Shown in pieces: positions 45,201 through 58,004 of a stretch of 64,000 bases of DNA. Origin of the DNA: Gerris lacustris (taxonomy: Eukaryota > Arthropoda > Insecta > Hemiptera > Gerridae); contig OX578276.1 of the NCBI GenBank assembly GCA_951217055.1, positions 62,061,307-62,125,306 on the forward strand, in the 5' to 3' direction. Within the stretch, counting starts at the first letter, position 1; each line of letters opens with the position of its first letter. The notes under the pieces are model-generated. The model was not told the origin of the DNA. It saw only the letters and a list, made by a program, of their open reading frames with translations, and ran no database searches. The translations under genes were made by a program, and so were the position numbers.

Positions 45201-46960
45201 ATAAACTCATCATGATTAACTTTTTTCTCAATAGTCAATACATATTTATTGTAAGGCGCTTGCTTTAAGATACAAATAATGATTCTTGTTTCTTTTAATT
45301 TTGCCTTAACTCCCCTAGGTGCAAACAGTTATTTACTTTAATTTTGTCTCTTAACTACGCCATGTATAAGTATTACCAACGTATACGTACTTATCAGTGT
45401 GATTTTATAATTTATATTTAATTAAAAATGTAACTAACTTCGTTCCTACCGCCTACCGTGTCCAGCGACACCACATGTATTTTTTATCATTGCAGCTTTC
45501 GGTCTTTATAAGGCTACCATCAGAGCCGATACCCTCTAGTTCTTCCATAATCCATTAAGATGACCTCCATCAATTGTCTAATTCCTGGAGCTTATTATTT
45601 GAGACCGCTTCCAGTTAGATTATACATTAGAGTATTTTATATCTTTAATAATGATGAACTTTGTGCACTTGAAGTTAAATTAATTTTTCACATAATAATG
45701 AAATTACTCTTACTTAAAAATTGTATCAAAATATAATCTGTTGAGCTTTTGACAATTTTTATTATTATTTTTTTTTTATTTTAAACAACCTCTCATTATA
45801 GGAAATTTCTCACCTTTCGAATTCAAACCATCAAGAGATATGTCGGTGTTAGCTTACCATTCTGCTACACCGAGCTCCTGTTTTTTATGCATTAGTATTT
45901 TAAAGCAGTAGGGATTTATTAGTTTGGATCAAGCTAAATCAGAAAGGAACCAAAACAAGTGATGTATGGGTTGTTTGGAGGATGAAAGGGCCAGGGGTGG
46001 CAGGTGTGGATGGAAGCAAGGTATAAATATTTCCCTAGGGTAGTGATTTTGGCCCTCAGTGAAGGAATTTCGGACAATTCAATCCTTAGTTTCACCTCGT
46101 GCTTTTCTACTCTCAACTCAACTTTTGACTACAAATTAATCGAGTTGTTTCAGCAAAGCATTATTTGTATTCTACTAAACTAAGCAACTAAACAAACTCA
46201 CAGTGTAATATTGAAATGTTAATCAATTATAGGTAAATTAAGTAAAAGCAAGTTTTTTTGTAATATCCAATAATGTTATTTTCGACGATTCATTTCAATG
46301 CAGAAAATATTTTAAAGGATAATAAGTACCATGATGTATAAATATTAACAACAAGTAACCGTTAGATATAAAGAAACGTCGATAAAGATTTATGCTGTTA
46401 TAATTAAACCCTAAACATATGATGTATAGTAAAATATAAAAGAATGGAAAATATGATATTTTTTTGTCGGTAATTCACCAAGCTTTAAGAAACTTAAAAA
46501 TAAAATGTTATAGTCAGATTTTTTTTTAATCAATTTCATGTTTACATCATATCGTTTTTTAAATTTTTTTTTTAAATTTATTCAAATAATTTGATTCTGC
46601 AATTATCATTACAGAATATCTGCTTTACACATCTACCAATGCAACCATGAATAGCAGCACGTAATATGTTCATATTGTACATTGACTAAATTCGGTTTGG
46701 AGCGCTCCGATCCCTTACGTTAATTTATTATTTTAATGCTGTTTATTAAGTGCTATTATTTTGTACTTATTGATTAAGCACTTAATAACTGTAGGTATTA
46801 ACGTAAAAGTCGTGAACTTGTTGTTTTTGTATCACTAAATTATTAAAAAGTTATCGCTCACTTATTATTATTTTATTTTTTATCCTAGACCCAGATAGTT
46901 TAAATAATGCATGTATTAAGATTAAAAGTTGTTAAATGTAAGTAGTGATATAGAGTTAAG
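42291..46960. other. AT-rich noncoding sequence
   Basis: No supportable gene. A long C tract lies at about 42799-42818. A GC-richer piece at about 44590-45120 looks repeat-derived but was not identified. Short open frames have no domain. Confidence 0.5.
45795..45890 (-). pseudogene. tRNA-like remnant
   Basis: Minus strand: a perfect A box (TAGCAGAATGG) and a one-mismatch B box (GGTTTGAATTC) at tRNA spacing. The acceptor and anticodon stems are weak, so no isotype is assigned. Confidence 0.35.
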
Positions 46961-46967
46961 CCCTACT

Positions 46968-47089
46968 AATATTCTTCTTTTGTCATTTTAGTTGTTTAAA
47001 ATTTAGTTAAACTCTATAAATAATGCTCTATAATAATTTATAGAGTTCAACTAAATTGTAAACAACTAAAACGACAAAAGAATAATATT
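46968..47089. repeat. Long imperfect hairpin, MITE-like
   Basis: AATATTCTTCTTTTGTC and TTTAGTTGTTTAAAATTTAG on the left pair with their inverse on the right across a short loop, for about 55 bp per arm with few mismatches. Confidence 0.6.
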
Positions 47090-48196
47090 ATTTTGCAATA
47101 AGTCCACAACTCATGTCAACTTATTCTCTACTAATTTATTATTCTAATAATATTAGATGTTGGATGTACGTTGACATAAAGCGCCGTTTCCAAGTGTTTT
47201 GCTTTATTACCTCTAATATTTGTATAAATAAATTAAACAAAGTACACATCGTATCTTGTTTTGTTTACTCGTATATATAATCGATATTAGTTAACCCTGT
47301 TGGGTCAATTAGCTTTGCAAAATCATCAAATATTTAAAGATCTGGTTGCTCATACTCATGGTATCGTATTTCTGATTTTACAATATAGGTACTGAAATAT
47401 TCCTCTGCTATTATCCAACTTGATTATTCAATTAGTAATCACAGTCTTTTACTCCAACATTGCTGATATCATGTAGGACAAAAGCATTTTCCTTTTTGAT
47501 GAGTTTCCTCCAACATTTACTCCCACGTCAATTATATATCTAAAGGAAATACCTCATATGAGGTCACACAGCTCTATACACACAATTAATAATGTTTGTA
47601 TCTTATAACATGTCAATTTAAAATACATTTTCTACGAGTTAATTTGAACATGTTGTTACAAAAATGCAGCGGTCAAAATATAACTTTAATGTCACTATAG
47701 CCATGAGAATAACAGTTCATTAACTTAATGCACTTAAAATTGATTTCCTTAGTGTGATGACCAGCTTTAGTTTATTTTTCTATATATTAGTTTAAAAACT
47801 ATTAGCAAGAAAAATACATTTGGAATGATTAATTAATTAGTTAAAAAAAATGAAATGTCAATATTTTTTACCTACTTTATGAGTCAAATTCTACTTTACT
47901 TTTAATTACTAACTATACTTTTTAATTTACTAAACTACTTCACTTTAAATTACTAACTATACTTTTTAATTTACTAAACTACTTCACTTTTAACTACTCT
48001 ACTAATAAATTATCCCTAAATCTTATTAGGGTTTCGTAGATCCTCATAAAAAAACTGGCGAATTTTTTTGACCCGCAAATAGGAAATATGTGATTAAAAT
48101 AAAGATTAGATATGCGTTTGCGCAATTTGCAATTATTTAATGTGAGTTCGAGTGTACATCAACTAAAAGTTACTAACTTGTAAATAAAATATGTAG
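47090..48196. other. AT-rich noncoding sequence
   Basis: No gene seen. A short tandem duplication of about 46 bp (TACTAACTATACTTTTTAAT) lies near 47907-47990. Confidence 0.5.
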
Positions 48197-48198
48197 GT

Positions 48199-48199
48199 G

Positions 48200-48281
<82 letters not shown>
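48199..48281. repeat. (AT)n microsatellite
   Basis: About 80 bp of nearly pure AT, abutting the Helentron-like copy. Confidence 0.9.
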
Positions 48282-48286
<5 letters not shown>

Positions 48287-48292
48287 TATATA

Positions 48293-50848
48293 TATAAAGT
48301 GGCTAATCAGCTGATCGGGTTATCAAAATGTTTCGGCACTTCCAGACCACCTAGAGACTCGCGGTTTTTTGCGTTTGGTCCAGAATCGGCCTAAACCGAC
48401 TAAGAAAATCTGAAAAGTCGAAAAAAATTATTTTTACCCCCCTTAAAAAAATAAAAACGGGGGACGCAAATTGAAGGTTTTCTTCGAAGGGCTATAGCGG
48501 CTAAACGGTAAGTCCTATCAAAAAGCGGATAGCACCAGTGGTAACTGATTTTAAAAGATCTACAACTTTGGTTCTCTTGGCTTTTTTTCGTACGACCAAC
48601 GGTTCTACCTTAAATCGAGAAAATTTGTTAATTTTTACTTTGACCTCCCCTAGCGTTAACGATTATTGGCCGATTTAATTTTCGATTGGGGTATTTAATC
48701 CCCACACTAATGCTCTTTAAAACGAGTATTTATTTTTCAAATTATGTGTCTTTTTTGCCGAGAAAAATGAATATATATAGAGAAAAAACGAATTTAAAAT
48801 ACCGTAAATAACGTCATGTTTACGTTTTTAACAAATAAACATTTTAATAAGCTCATATTTATTATCATGTTATAGTTAAAAACAAGAATAAATAAATATA
48901 AACAAATATTGAATAATAAAGTATGTTGTTCGATAGGTAAAAGATAATAAATACATTAGTTACCGCATAAACACACTTTGTAAACAAATGCCCCCTCTTT
49001 TTCTCCGTCAGTCTCCCTGACATCAGTCTTACGTGTCCAGCCGTGACGGGCACCTCTTCTCCCCACATATTTTGTTATACTACCGACATTTATTAAGGTA
49101 TAATTTTATTCTTATTTATTTAATTGTTTTTATTAACATATTATTGTTACTAGAATTATTTTTAATAGGTTGTTAAAATCTATATTAAGAAAATGTTTTA
49201 GTTTATTTAAATGAATATTTTAGTTTATTTAAATGAATTGTTTACTTCATTTTAATGAATATTTTACTTCATTTAAATGAATATTTTACTTTATTTAAAT
49301 GTATGTTTTATTTTATTTAAATTAATGTTTGTTTATTTAAATGATTTTTTTACTTTATTTAAATAAATGCTTTACTTTTTTCAAATTGTTTTATTATCAT
49401 CTTATTATTACTAGAATGAACTGATTTATAGTTTGTTAAATTCTATATTAAGTTATTATTTCAGTTTATTTAAATGAATGTTTTACTATATTTAAATGAA
49501 TGTTTAAGTTTATTTAGGGCAATTTATAGTTTAGTTGTGTATATGGCACATTATTTCGACGACATTGTTTTCTTTTTTATATAATGCAGCTAAATTTATA
49601 TATACAATTATTATTTCTCCTTGACTTTAACTACTTATGTTTCAATTAATCTCGAGTACTAATAAATAATAAAATAAATTGATAAAGGTTCTATCTTTAT
49701 TTTTATTATTCTGCAGTATAACTAATCAAATATAATGAAATTTATTTCATGACAGGGCCTACAATTTACTCTCATATATTAACACTGTGACACAGCCAGC
49801 GATTCCTAGCATGAACCTTACGGTTACGACCATCGATTCTACCTGAAATAAAGTAAATTTGATCAATGTTTGTTAAATTTTTAACTTGCGGCTCTCATGG
49901 CGTGAGCAAATTTTGTCCGATTTAATTTTCGATTCGAGTGCTTGAACCTCACACTAATGCTATTAAATCGGGTATTTATTATTATAATTATTCTATTAAT
50001 TTGTCGTTTTTTCTGAAAGAAATTAGTATTTATAAAGGACAAACAAATTTAAAATTTCATAAATAACTTCATATTGACTTTTTAACAAATAATTATTTTT
50101 ATAAGCTTATATAATACATAGATATATTTATTATTATTATATAGTTATATTGTATAGTTCAAAACAAGTATAAAGAAATATAAATAAATATTGATTATAA
50201 AGTTCGTTCTAAGGGTATGTAAATGAGAAATTTAAATTTAATTAATCAATTCATTAGTTAATGGAACTAAATTAATCATAGTTAAGATAACTAAATATTT
50301 TATTCAAGTTAGAAAAAACCATCTTCGGAGGAAACAATATTAATTCCAATAATAACTTTAAATTTGAAGCCACGGCCAATTTACATCATATTAAATACAA
50401 GTTTTGGTACCATCTGAGAGGTTTACAGATGAAATTGCTTATTCACGGAATATTGTTTACGATCCATTACTACATAGTTAATAGTATTTTGTGTAATGTA
50501 GTGTTTGTTTTAAGGATTATGTTTTAGTTTTAGGAGTGGCCTAGCTATATGTTTCCTCCGGATGGCGAGGAAATTCCAAATTCCTATTAAGGGAGGCGGA
50601 GTTAAATTTTATCCTCATTTTATAATTATTTTGGAAGATGTCCTGTGTTATTGTGGGAGGACCCAATATCAAGTAATTTATTTTAATTTAATGTTAAGCA
50701 ATTTTCGTTTTTTCTATATCAAGCTAAACAAGTAATTAAGTATAAAGTATTATATTTAATTAAATGGCCTACTCAATTAACCAATATGATAGTAATAGAT
50801 ATAAAATAGTAATAATATACAGCCACTAAGCGCGGGGCGAATGCTTGT
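48293..50848 (+). mobile_element. Helentron-like element, tandem copy 1
   Basis: Begins TATAAAGTGGCTAATCAGCTG and ends CGCGGGGCGAATGCTTGT, joined head-to-tail to copy 2. AGTGGCT at the 5' end has an inverse, AGCCACT, just inside the 3' end. The 5' half of the 3' stem-loop is missing in this copy. The interior holds an about 22-bp minisatellite. No coding frame remains. Confidence 0.65.
49195..49520. repeat. About 22-bp minisatellite in Helentron-like copy 1
   Basis: Degenerate repeats of a motif near ATGTTTTACTTTATTTAAATGA. The same block recurs in copy 2. Confidence 0.75.
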
Positions 50849-51779
50849 TATATATATAAAGTGGCTAATCAGCTGATCGGGTTATCAAAATGTTTAGGCA
50901 CTTCCAGACCACCTAGAGACTCGCAGTTTTTTGCTTTTGGTCCAGAATCGGCCCAAACCGACTAGAAAAATCTGAAAAGTCGAAAAAAATTATTTTTACC
51001 ACCCTTAAAAAAATAAAAACGGGGGACGCAAATTGAAGGTTTTCTTCGAAGGGCTATAGCGGCAAAACGGTAAGTCCTATCAAAAAGCGGATAGCACCAG
51101 CGGTAACTGATTTTATAAGATCTACAACTTTGGTCTCTTGACTTTTTGTCGTACGACCAACGGTTCTACCTTAAATCGTAAAATTTGTTAATTTTTTGAC
51201 TTTGAGCTCTTATGGGGTAAGTAATTAAGGGTCGATTTAATTTCAGATTGGGAGTTTTGAACCCCAAATTAATGCTCTTTAAAATAAGTATTTATTTTTC
51301 AAATTGTCTTTCTTTATTGCCGAGAAAAATGAGTATTTATAAAGAAAAACTAATTTAAAATTCCGTAAATACCGTCATGTTTACGTTTTTAAGAAATAAT
51401 CATGTTTTTATTATTATAGTTTATTTGTATAGTTAAACACAAGTATAAAGATAAAGAAAATATAAACAAACAATAAATAATTAAGTTTGTTGTTTGAAAG
51501 GTAAAAGATAATAAATACAATAGTGTAAACACACTTTGGATCCTAGACTAGATGTAAACAAAAATGTCCCCTCTCTTTCTTCACCCACTCTCCTTGACTT
51601 CAGTTACGTATACAGCCGTCGTGGACTACATACCTCCCGACATGTTTTCTTATACTACCGACATTTATTAAGGTATAATTTTATTCTTATGTCAACTATT
51701 TATTTATTTATTTGTTTTTATTACCATATTATTGTTACTACAATTGTTTTTAACAGGTTGGTAAATTCTATATTAAGAA

Positions 51780-52235
51780 AATGTTTAGTTCATTAAAATG
51801 AATATTTTACTTTATTTAAATGAATGTTTTAGTTTATTTAAATGAATATTTTACTTTATTTAAATGAATATTTTACTTTATTTAAATGAATATTTTAGTT
51901 TATTTAAATTAATTTTCACTTTATTTAAATGAATATTTTAGTTTATTTAAATGAATGTTTTACTATATTTAAATGAATGTTTAAGTTTATTTAAATGATT
52001 TTTTTAGTTTATTCAAATTAATTTTTTACTTTTTTTAAAATTGATTTTATTATCATATTATTATTACTAGAATGAACTGATTTATAGTTTGTTAAATTCT
52101 ACATTAAGTTAATATTTCAGTTTATTTAAGTGAATGTTTTACTTTATTTAAATAAATGTTTTGGTATATTTAAATGAATGTTTTACTTTATTTAAATGTT
52201 GTTTTACTATATTAAAATGAATGTTTTAGTTTATT
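51780..52235. repeat. About 22-bp minisatellite in Helentron-like copy 2
   Basis: About twenty degenerate repeats of the same motif as in copy 1. Confidence 0.75.
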
Positions 52236-53060
52236 TAGGGTAATTTATAGTTATTTGTGTGTTCTAGATTATAATGAAGAATATGTCAAATTATTTCGAC
52301 ATTGTTTTCTTTTTACATGATGTAGCTTAATTATACATATATGTAATTATTATTTCACCTCGACCTTTTCTACTTATGTTTAATTAATTTAGAGTACTAA
52401 TAAATAATAAAATAAATTAACTGAGGTTCCATCTTTATTATTGTTATTATTATTATTCTGTAATAAAACTAATCAAATATAATGTAATTTATTTCATGAG
52501 AGGGGCAACAATTTACTCTAATATGTTAACACTGTGACATAGCCACCGATTCCTAGCATGAACCCTACGGTTACGACAATCGGTTCTACCTTAAGTAGAG
52601 TAAATTTGATCAATGTTTGTTAAATATTTGACTTCGATTCGGGTGCTTAAACCACAAACTAATGCTATTAAATCGGGTATTTATTATTCTATCAATTTGT
52701 CGTTTTTTCTGAGAAAAATTAGTATTTATAAAGAACAAACAAATTTAAAATTTCATAAATAACTTCATTTTAACTTTTTAACAATTTTTTTTAAGCTTAT
52801 ATTCTATAGTTCAAAATAAGTACAAAGAAATATAAAAAAATATTGAATAATAAAATTCGTTCTAAAGGTATATAAATGAGAAATTTAAATTTCATTAATC
52901 AATTCATTATTAATGGAACTAAACTAATCACAGTTAAGATATCTAAATATTTTATTCAAGTAAGAAAACCATCTTCGGAGGAAGTAATATTAATTCCAAG
53001 AATAACTTTAAATTTGAAGTCGGAAGAAATAGAGGTGTGGAAATTATGATGCATTGAAAG

Positions 53061-53165
53061 TTCCCCTTGAAATTAGCTTATTCGATGGCAATAAATAAAC
53101 CCCAGAGTCAAAAATATTTTTTTGTTTGTGTGAATCTCGGAGTACAAAGTATTATATTTGATGAA
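53061..53165 (+). pseudogene. Relic of a Helitron/Pif1-type helicase C-terminus
   Basis: The frame FPLKLAYSMAINKPQSQ, followed by VCVNLG, matches in order the late helicase block of Helitron Rep-Hel and Pif1 proteins, commonly FPLxLAFAMTINKSQGQ followed by VG(V/I)xL. The conserved INKxQxQ core is recognisable with changes. Only about 35 residues remain and the rest of the Rep-helicase is absent. It supports the Helentron assignment. Confidence 0.65.
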
Positions 53166-54063
53166 ATGGCCTATTCAATTAACCAATATGATAGTAATAG
53201 GTATAAAATAGTAGTAATACAGCCGCTGATTGAAAATTTAAGATGGTTCCTCAATCTTAAGAAAGAGTAACAAATTATATATGAAATATACGAAGTGACG
53301 TACGTAATAATATCTCTTAACGAGTTGCGTATGTAACAGATTTAAATGACCTTAATGATTTCGTATATCCTCCTGAAGTACTTTTTAATAGCCAGCAATA
53401 TCTCTAATATTTTAAGGCATATCTGAAATAAGTATCTAAATACTCTATTCACGTTAGAAAACCATCTTGGTTATATATTATTATAAATTATCAGAGTTCA
53501 TTAAAAATAAATCCCAGGGCCAAACATCTTTTGTTGGTATATCAAAAACATGCTTTAGCCCCGGCCAATGTACGTCGTAGTAAGAAGTAGCTCCTTCATA
53601 CAAGTTTTGGTACCATCTGAGAGGGCTACAGATGGAATTGCTTATACACGGAATATTGTTCACGGTCCATTACTACATAGTTAATAGTATTTTGTGTAGC
53701 ATAGTTAGTTTTTAGGATTACGTTTTAGTTTTAGGTGTGGCCTAGCTATATGTTTCCTCTGGATGGCGAGGAAATTCCTATTAAGGGAGGCGAAGTTAAA
53801 TTTTATCCTTATTTTATAATCATTTTGGGAAAAGTCCTGCGATTTTTTGGGAGGACCCATTTTCAAGTAATTTATTTAAATTTAAGTTAAGCCATTTTCA
53901 TTTTCTATATTAAGCTGAACAAATAATTAAGTATAAAGTATTATAATTAATGAATTGGCCTACTCAATTAACCAATATGATAGTAATAGATATAAAACAG
54001 TAATAATATACAGCCACTGATTGCAAGCCTGAACCCCGCGCGATGCGCGGGGCGAATGCTTGT

Positions 54064-54968
54064 ATATAACAAAATAAACATTTTTGGTTCAATATGTCTG
54101 TCTGTTGGTCTGACGATCTGTCGCTCAAATTTTGCGAGCCAACTTATCTTAAAAACTACTGTTCCCATTTTATTGAAAGATCTTTTATTGAATAAGGATG
54201 GTAGGTTATAATTAGCCCATTGCTGTACCCATTTAAGTTTCAGTCTGCCATCAGCTAAACCGTCTGCTTCTTGAAATTTTGTTAAATTAATACTTTAATT
54301 CATGTAAAAAATCAAAACAATTTTACAAATTTAGAAATCGGGGTAAATTAAACAAATTTATTAAAATTAAAAATCATTAAAGCATACGAAATAGGATGCG
54401 AGGAAGCTATGTGCTATACTAATTGACAAACTATTTTTGTTACTTTTATATAGGGCCTGGTCGGGGGCGGGGGGGGGGGGAGAGTTATCTCATAATAATA
54501 TAACTTCTATTTGTTTAATAACCTAAGAAAGCCTAAAAAGTACTTGAATTTAAGTTCTTCCCTGTGCTTGTTTTTATAATACGATTTATGCTCATAAAAG
54601 GGCATAATCGTACGGTACAGGATTATTTCATTACAATTACCCTACATAATTTGGTTAATATATTTTTAAAAATTAGTTGATTTGATTGTAATGATATATA
54701 ATTATTTAAAATTTTAATTCAAGGCTGTCAAACCGAGAGGTCTTAGCATTTTGCCTTAACCATTTAAATAAAACGGGTGTTTTTTTTTATAATGTTTACC
54801 TAAAAAAGAACTATCCACGATGAAAGAAACTATTTCATTTTATTTTTTACCTCTTTATTATATTGGTTTTATTAATACTGTCAGATGCAAGCAATATTTT
54901 AATGCCACGTGTTGACTAGGATATGTTATGCAGGCTAAAATATATTGAAATATATTTCATATAAGAGT
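54064..54968. other. AT-rich noncoding sequence
   Basis: No gene seen. A G run lies at about 54467-54481. Confidence 0.5.
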
Positions 54969-54969
54969 A

Positions 54970-55062
<93 letters not shown>
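54969..55062. repeat. (AT)n microsatellite
   Basis: About 90 bp of AT followed by a short GT run. Confidence 0.9.
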
Positions 55063-55065
<3 letters not shown>

Positions 55066-55304
55066 GTGTGTGTGTGTAAAATTTTTCTTTTCCTTAGAGG
55101 GTTGATAACTTTGTTTATATCATATCTTGAATTGTAATATAAAAACCTCCTTCGTTGATTTGGGATTTTGGTTTTATTAGTGCTAAAACCGAATTTAACA
55201 TTAAGAATTATAGATAATGACGTGGCTTGTCTAAATAATACGTCTAAATGTCTAAAACGAAAAGAAAAGTTTTACATATAGTAATTTATATCTGTCATTT
55301 AATA

Positions 55305-55372
55305 ATATCTTTAATGGGTGTATATGACCTTGTTGTCGGACACCCTAATAAAACAATAAATAAATAAATAAT
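55305..55372 (+). repeat. Probable LINE 3' tail with an AATA/TAAA run
   Basis: TTGTCGGACACCCTAATAAA followed by AATAAATAAATAAATA resembles the 3' end and simple-repeat tail of an arthropod non-LTR retrotransposon. The body is absent. Confidence 0.4.
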
Positions 55373-57390
55373 ATCTTTAATATCATAATAATTATGTCAA
55401 TCATCAAATTTCAACCTTTAATTTTGACAATACAGTGTTGAGAGGTAGTAGATTGAACTCTTCGACAATTCTGTGCAATAAGCCCTATCTTACAATATTA
55501 TTGGTGTTGTATTGCTTCTAAGACACGAATAACTGATTTTCTCACACTCACATCTCATATTACGACTATACACAAAACACTAAGGTTACAAATAGACTCA
55601 ACTTGATAAACAAATTTAAACAGAAACTGAAGTAAAAATCTCTCTTTATATAATAAAGTAAATATAAAATATTTACATTTAAAATGTATTCAGACATTAA
55701 TTCTCAATTTTTTACTCGGAGCGTGAGAACTATGATGGTCATTTATGATTTGAAAGAAGGACATCGATGTCCGATTCTTTAGTCACGCAAAGGCCTCACG
55801 CTCGGTGATTACCCAGCAAAAGCGATATTTTTAGGTACCTACTTAAGTTTAGTGTCTCATCCAGACTACTAAGGTAATTATTAAGTTTATACAGATAAGT
55901 CACTTACCAACCCCGTGTCATCCATTACGCGTATAGTTGTTTAAGCCCTTTGCCAAGCCTAAGCCTTTTACTAGTATTATTATTATATGAGGATACCACA
56001 TTAATAAATCCTCCAAGAACAAATTTTTAAAAAGTGAAATTATTAATTTTATAACATAGTATCAAGTGTAAGCTAAATAAAGACAGATTATCACTTCATT
56101 CATTGGTATAAATTTCAATGAACTGATCATGTCTTTTAAATTTATTGATGATGTCTTATTAAATTTTAACACTGAGCTGCATTCAAAATTTTATATGAAA
56201 TTTGGCAATTTGACAATGTTTTTATTAATTTATTGTAAGAGTTATTAATTTGTTTTATTTGTATGACTTAGGACATTCTGGTCATAAAAATAAGTTGGTT
56301 TTTTCAATTAGATTTGTAATCTACGTAATTTTATATTCTTCTTTTTACACAAAAAGAATGATTAACTTTGTTGTAGTGTCTTGGTCAGTTCAAAATCAAA
56401 TCAAATAAATAAAAATAACGTAATACGATGTCTAACAGTTTAATTAAGATAATATTTACCTTTTCAAAGATCGTGAAACATCTATCATAAAAAAACCCTT
56501 CTAGAAAAAAACATTCCTTAAAATATTTTTTTGAAAAATAACTTTATTTCAATTAGCATGCAAATCCTTGCTTTACTTGTTTTATATGTTAACATTTTTG
56601 GATAATGTCCAAGATATGTATGTGTAGATACTTCACATATGTGTACTATAACGTTATATAAAATAAAATATTTTATGGTTGCAAGCCTGAAGTAGTTTTT
56701 ATAGACCAAAACTAATTGAACCTTTCTCAGAATACATCAATTTTGTAGGAGGTACTTATTTTTGATCATTTTATTTTAACCTGTAGTTTATTATTATTTA
56801 TGATTGAAATTCTCTTCTTTAATTGAAATTACCTTCCCAATTACTTTTAGACTATAATTCATGAAATACTTTTGGAAACATTTAAATCCCCAATAAACAC
56901 CTAACCGTGAAAAAAGGGCTAAGTTCCAGACCCCCCAGTCAAAAAGTCACCCTTTCAAAGTAGTGATATCTACATTATGGCCAAGTCTGCTCTTTTTTTC
57001 CCATAATCTTAATTCACTCCTACTTTTATTAGCCACATTGTTCTTTTATTTCTACTGTTAAAACTTGGTCATTTCTGAATTTAAATATCGCTACTTTGAT
57101 TGGTTGATTTTCTTTAAAGGGGTTATGGAACCTTTTCTTTTCTTCTGAACCTTCTTTTCATTTCTTTTCTTCTGGAACCTTTTCTTTCCTTCCCCATCGC
57201 ACCAGCGTAACTCCTTTGTGAGTACACATGATACTGATGTTTTATATTCCATTCAGAATCTGACCAAGTGTTAAGCAATAAAAATAAAAGAGCAGTGTTG
57301 TGTTGGTTGCTCATGAAAGTAGAAGTGAAGTGAGGTTAGACTAAAGAAAGAACACACTTATTTTAGCCACAATGAGGATATCACTACGTT
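55373..57390. other. AT-rich noncoding sequence
   Basis: No gene seen. A short CCTTTTCTTT-type repeat lies at about 57128-57190. Confidence 0.5.
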
Positions 57391-57394
57391 GATA

Positions 57395-57556
57395 GGCTGA
57401 CTTTTTTGGGTGGGGGCCTGGAACTTGGTATTTTTCCCTTGTTAGATTTTTTTTAGGGATATCATTCTTTTTCAGGCTGACTTTTTTGGGTGGGGGCCTG
57501 GAACTTGGTATTTTTCCCTTGTTAGATTTTTTTTTAGGGATATCATTCTTTTTTGC
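57395..57556. repeat. 80-bp tandem duplication
   Basis: GGCTGACTTTTTTGGGTGGG starts at 57395 and 57475; the two copies run on nearly identically, differing in T-run length. Confidence 0.8.
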
Positions 57557-57906
57557 TGGCTTCAACATCGTGGGCGTCAACTTGGTATTTTTACAAGGCA
57601 CTCAAGGGAGCAGGGCCACTGTACGGAAAATTCCACCTTTTGAAATATTCTCGTCAGTATACACGGTTATAATTACAAGTGTGACACATTTCAAGTTTCA
57701 AGCTCTCTTCTGGAAGTCACTTATCATTTTGATGATAAGTCAGTCAGTAACAAAAAAGCAAACTTTGAAATCCTCCCCTTTTGAACAATCTTAATATTAA
57801 GGGCTCAATTTTTTACAGTCCCAAGCTACTTGAGCTATGTTTCAAATTCCAAAAGCCCATCTCAAGAGGAAGCAGAGACATGCGAAAAACCGGGTAAATT
57901 GGTTCC

Positions 57907-58004
57907 CTATCTGAGGAATCCTATCCTTAAGGCCAAGTGCAATAAAGATACACTGCAATCTTGCTTGAACTTGGCCTTGAGGATAGGATTCCTTCCTCAG
58001 ATAG
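57907..58004. ncRNA. Hairpin resembling a miRNA precursor
   Basis: CTATCTGAGGAATCCTATCC and the following AAGGCCAAGT pair with ACTTGGCCTTGAGGATAGG and its continuation TCCTCAGATAG, with one small bulge, around a loop of about 34 nt. At 98 nt and near-perfect stem it fits the size of a microRNA precursor. It could equally be a small inverted-repeat transposon. Expression is unknown. Confidence 0.4.

Larger units (their letters stand above)
50849..54063 (+). mobile_element. Helentron-like element, tandem copy 2, with helicase relic
   Basis: Same start as copy 1. The 3' end has AGCCACT, then a GC-rich stem-loop (CCCCGCGCGATGCGCGGGG at 54034-54052), then CGAATGCTTGT. A 5' terminal repeat with an inverted copy inside the 3' end, followed by a stem-loop, is the Helentron/Helitron2 layout. 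It is longer than copy 1 mainly by about 530 bp at about 53010-53560, which includes a helicase relic and a second, diverged copy of the 3' subterminal region. Confidence 0.7.

Noticed and set aside
48197..48394. Ile/Tyr-repeat open frame
   Set aside because: It is the translation of an (AT)n microsatellite running into a transposon end.
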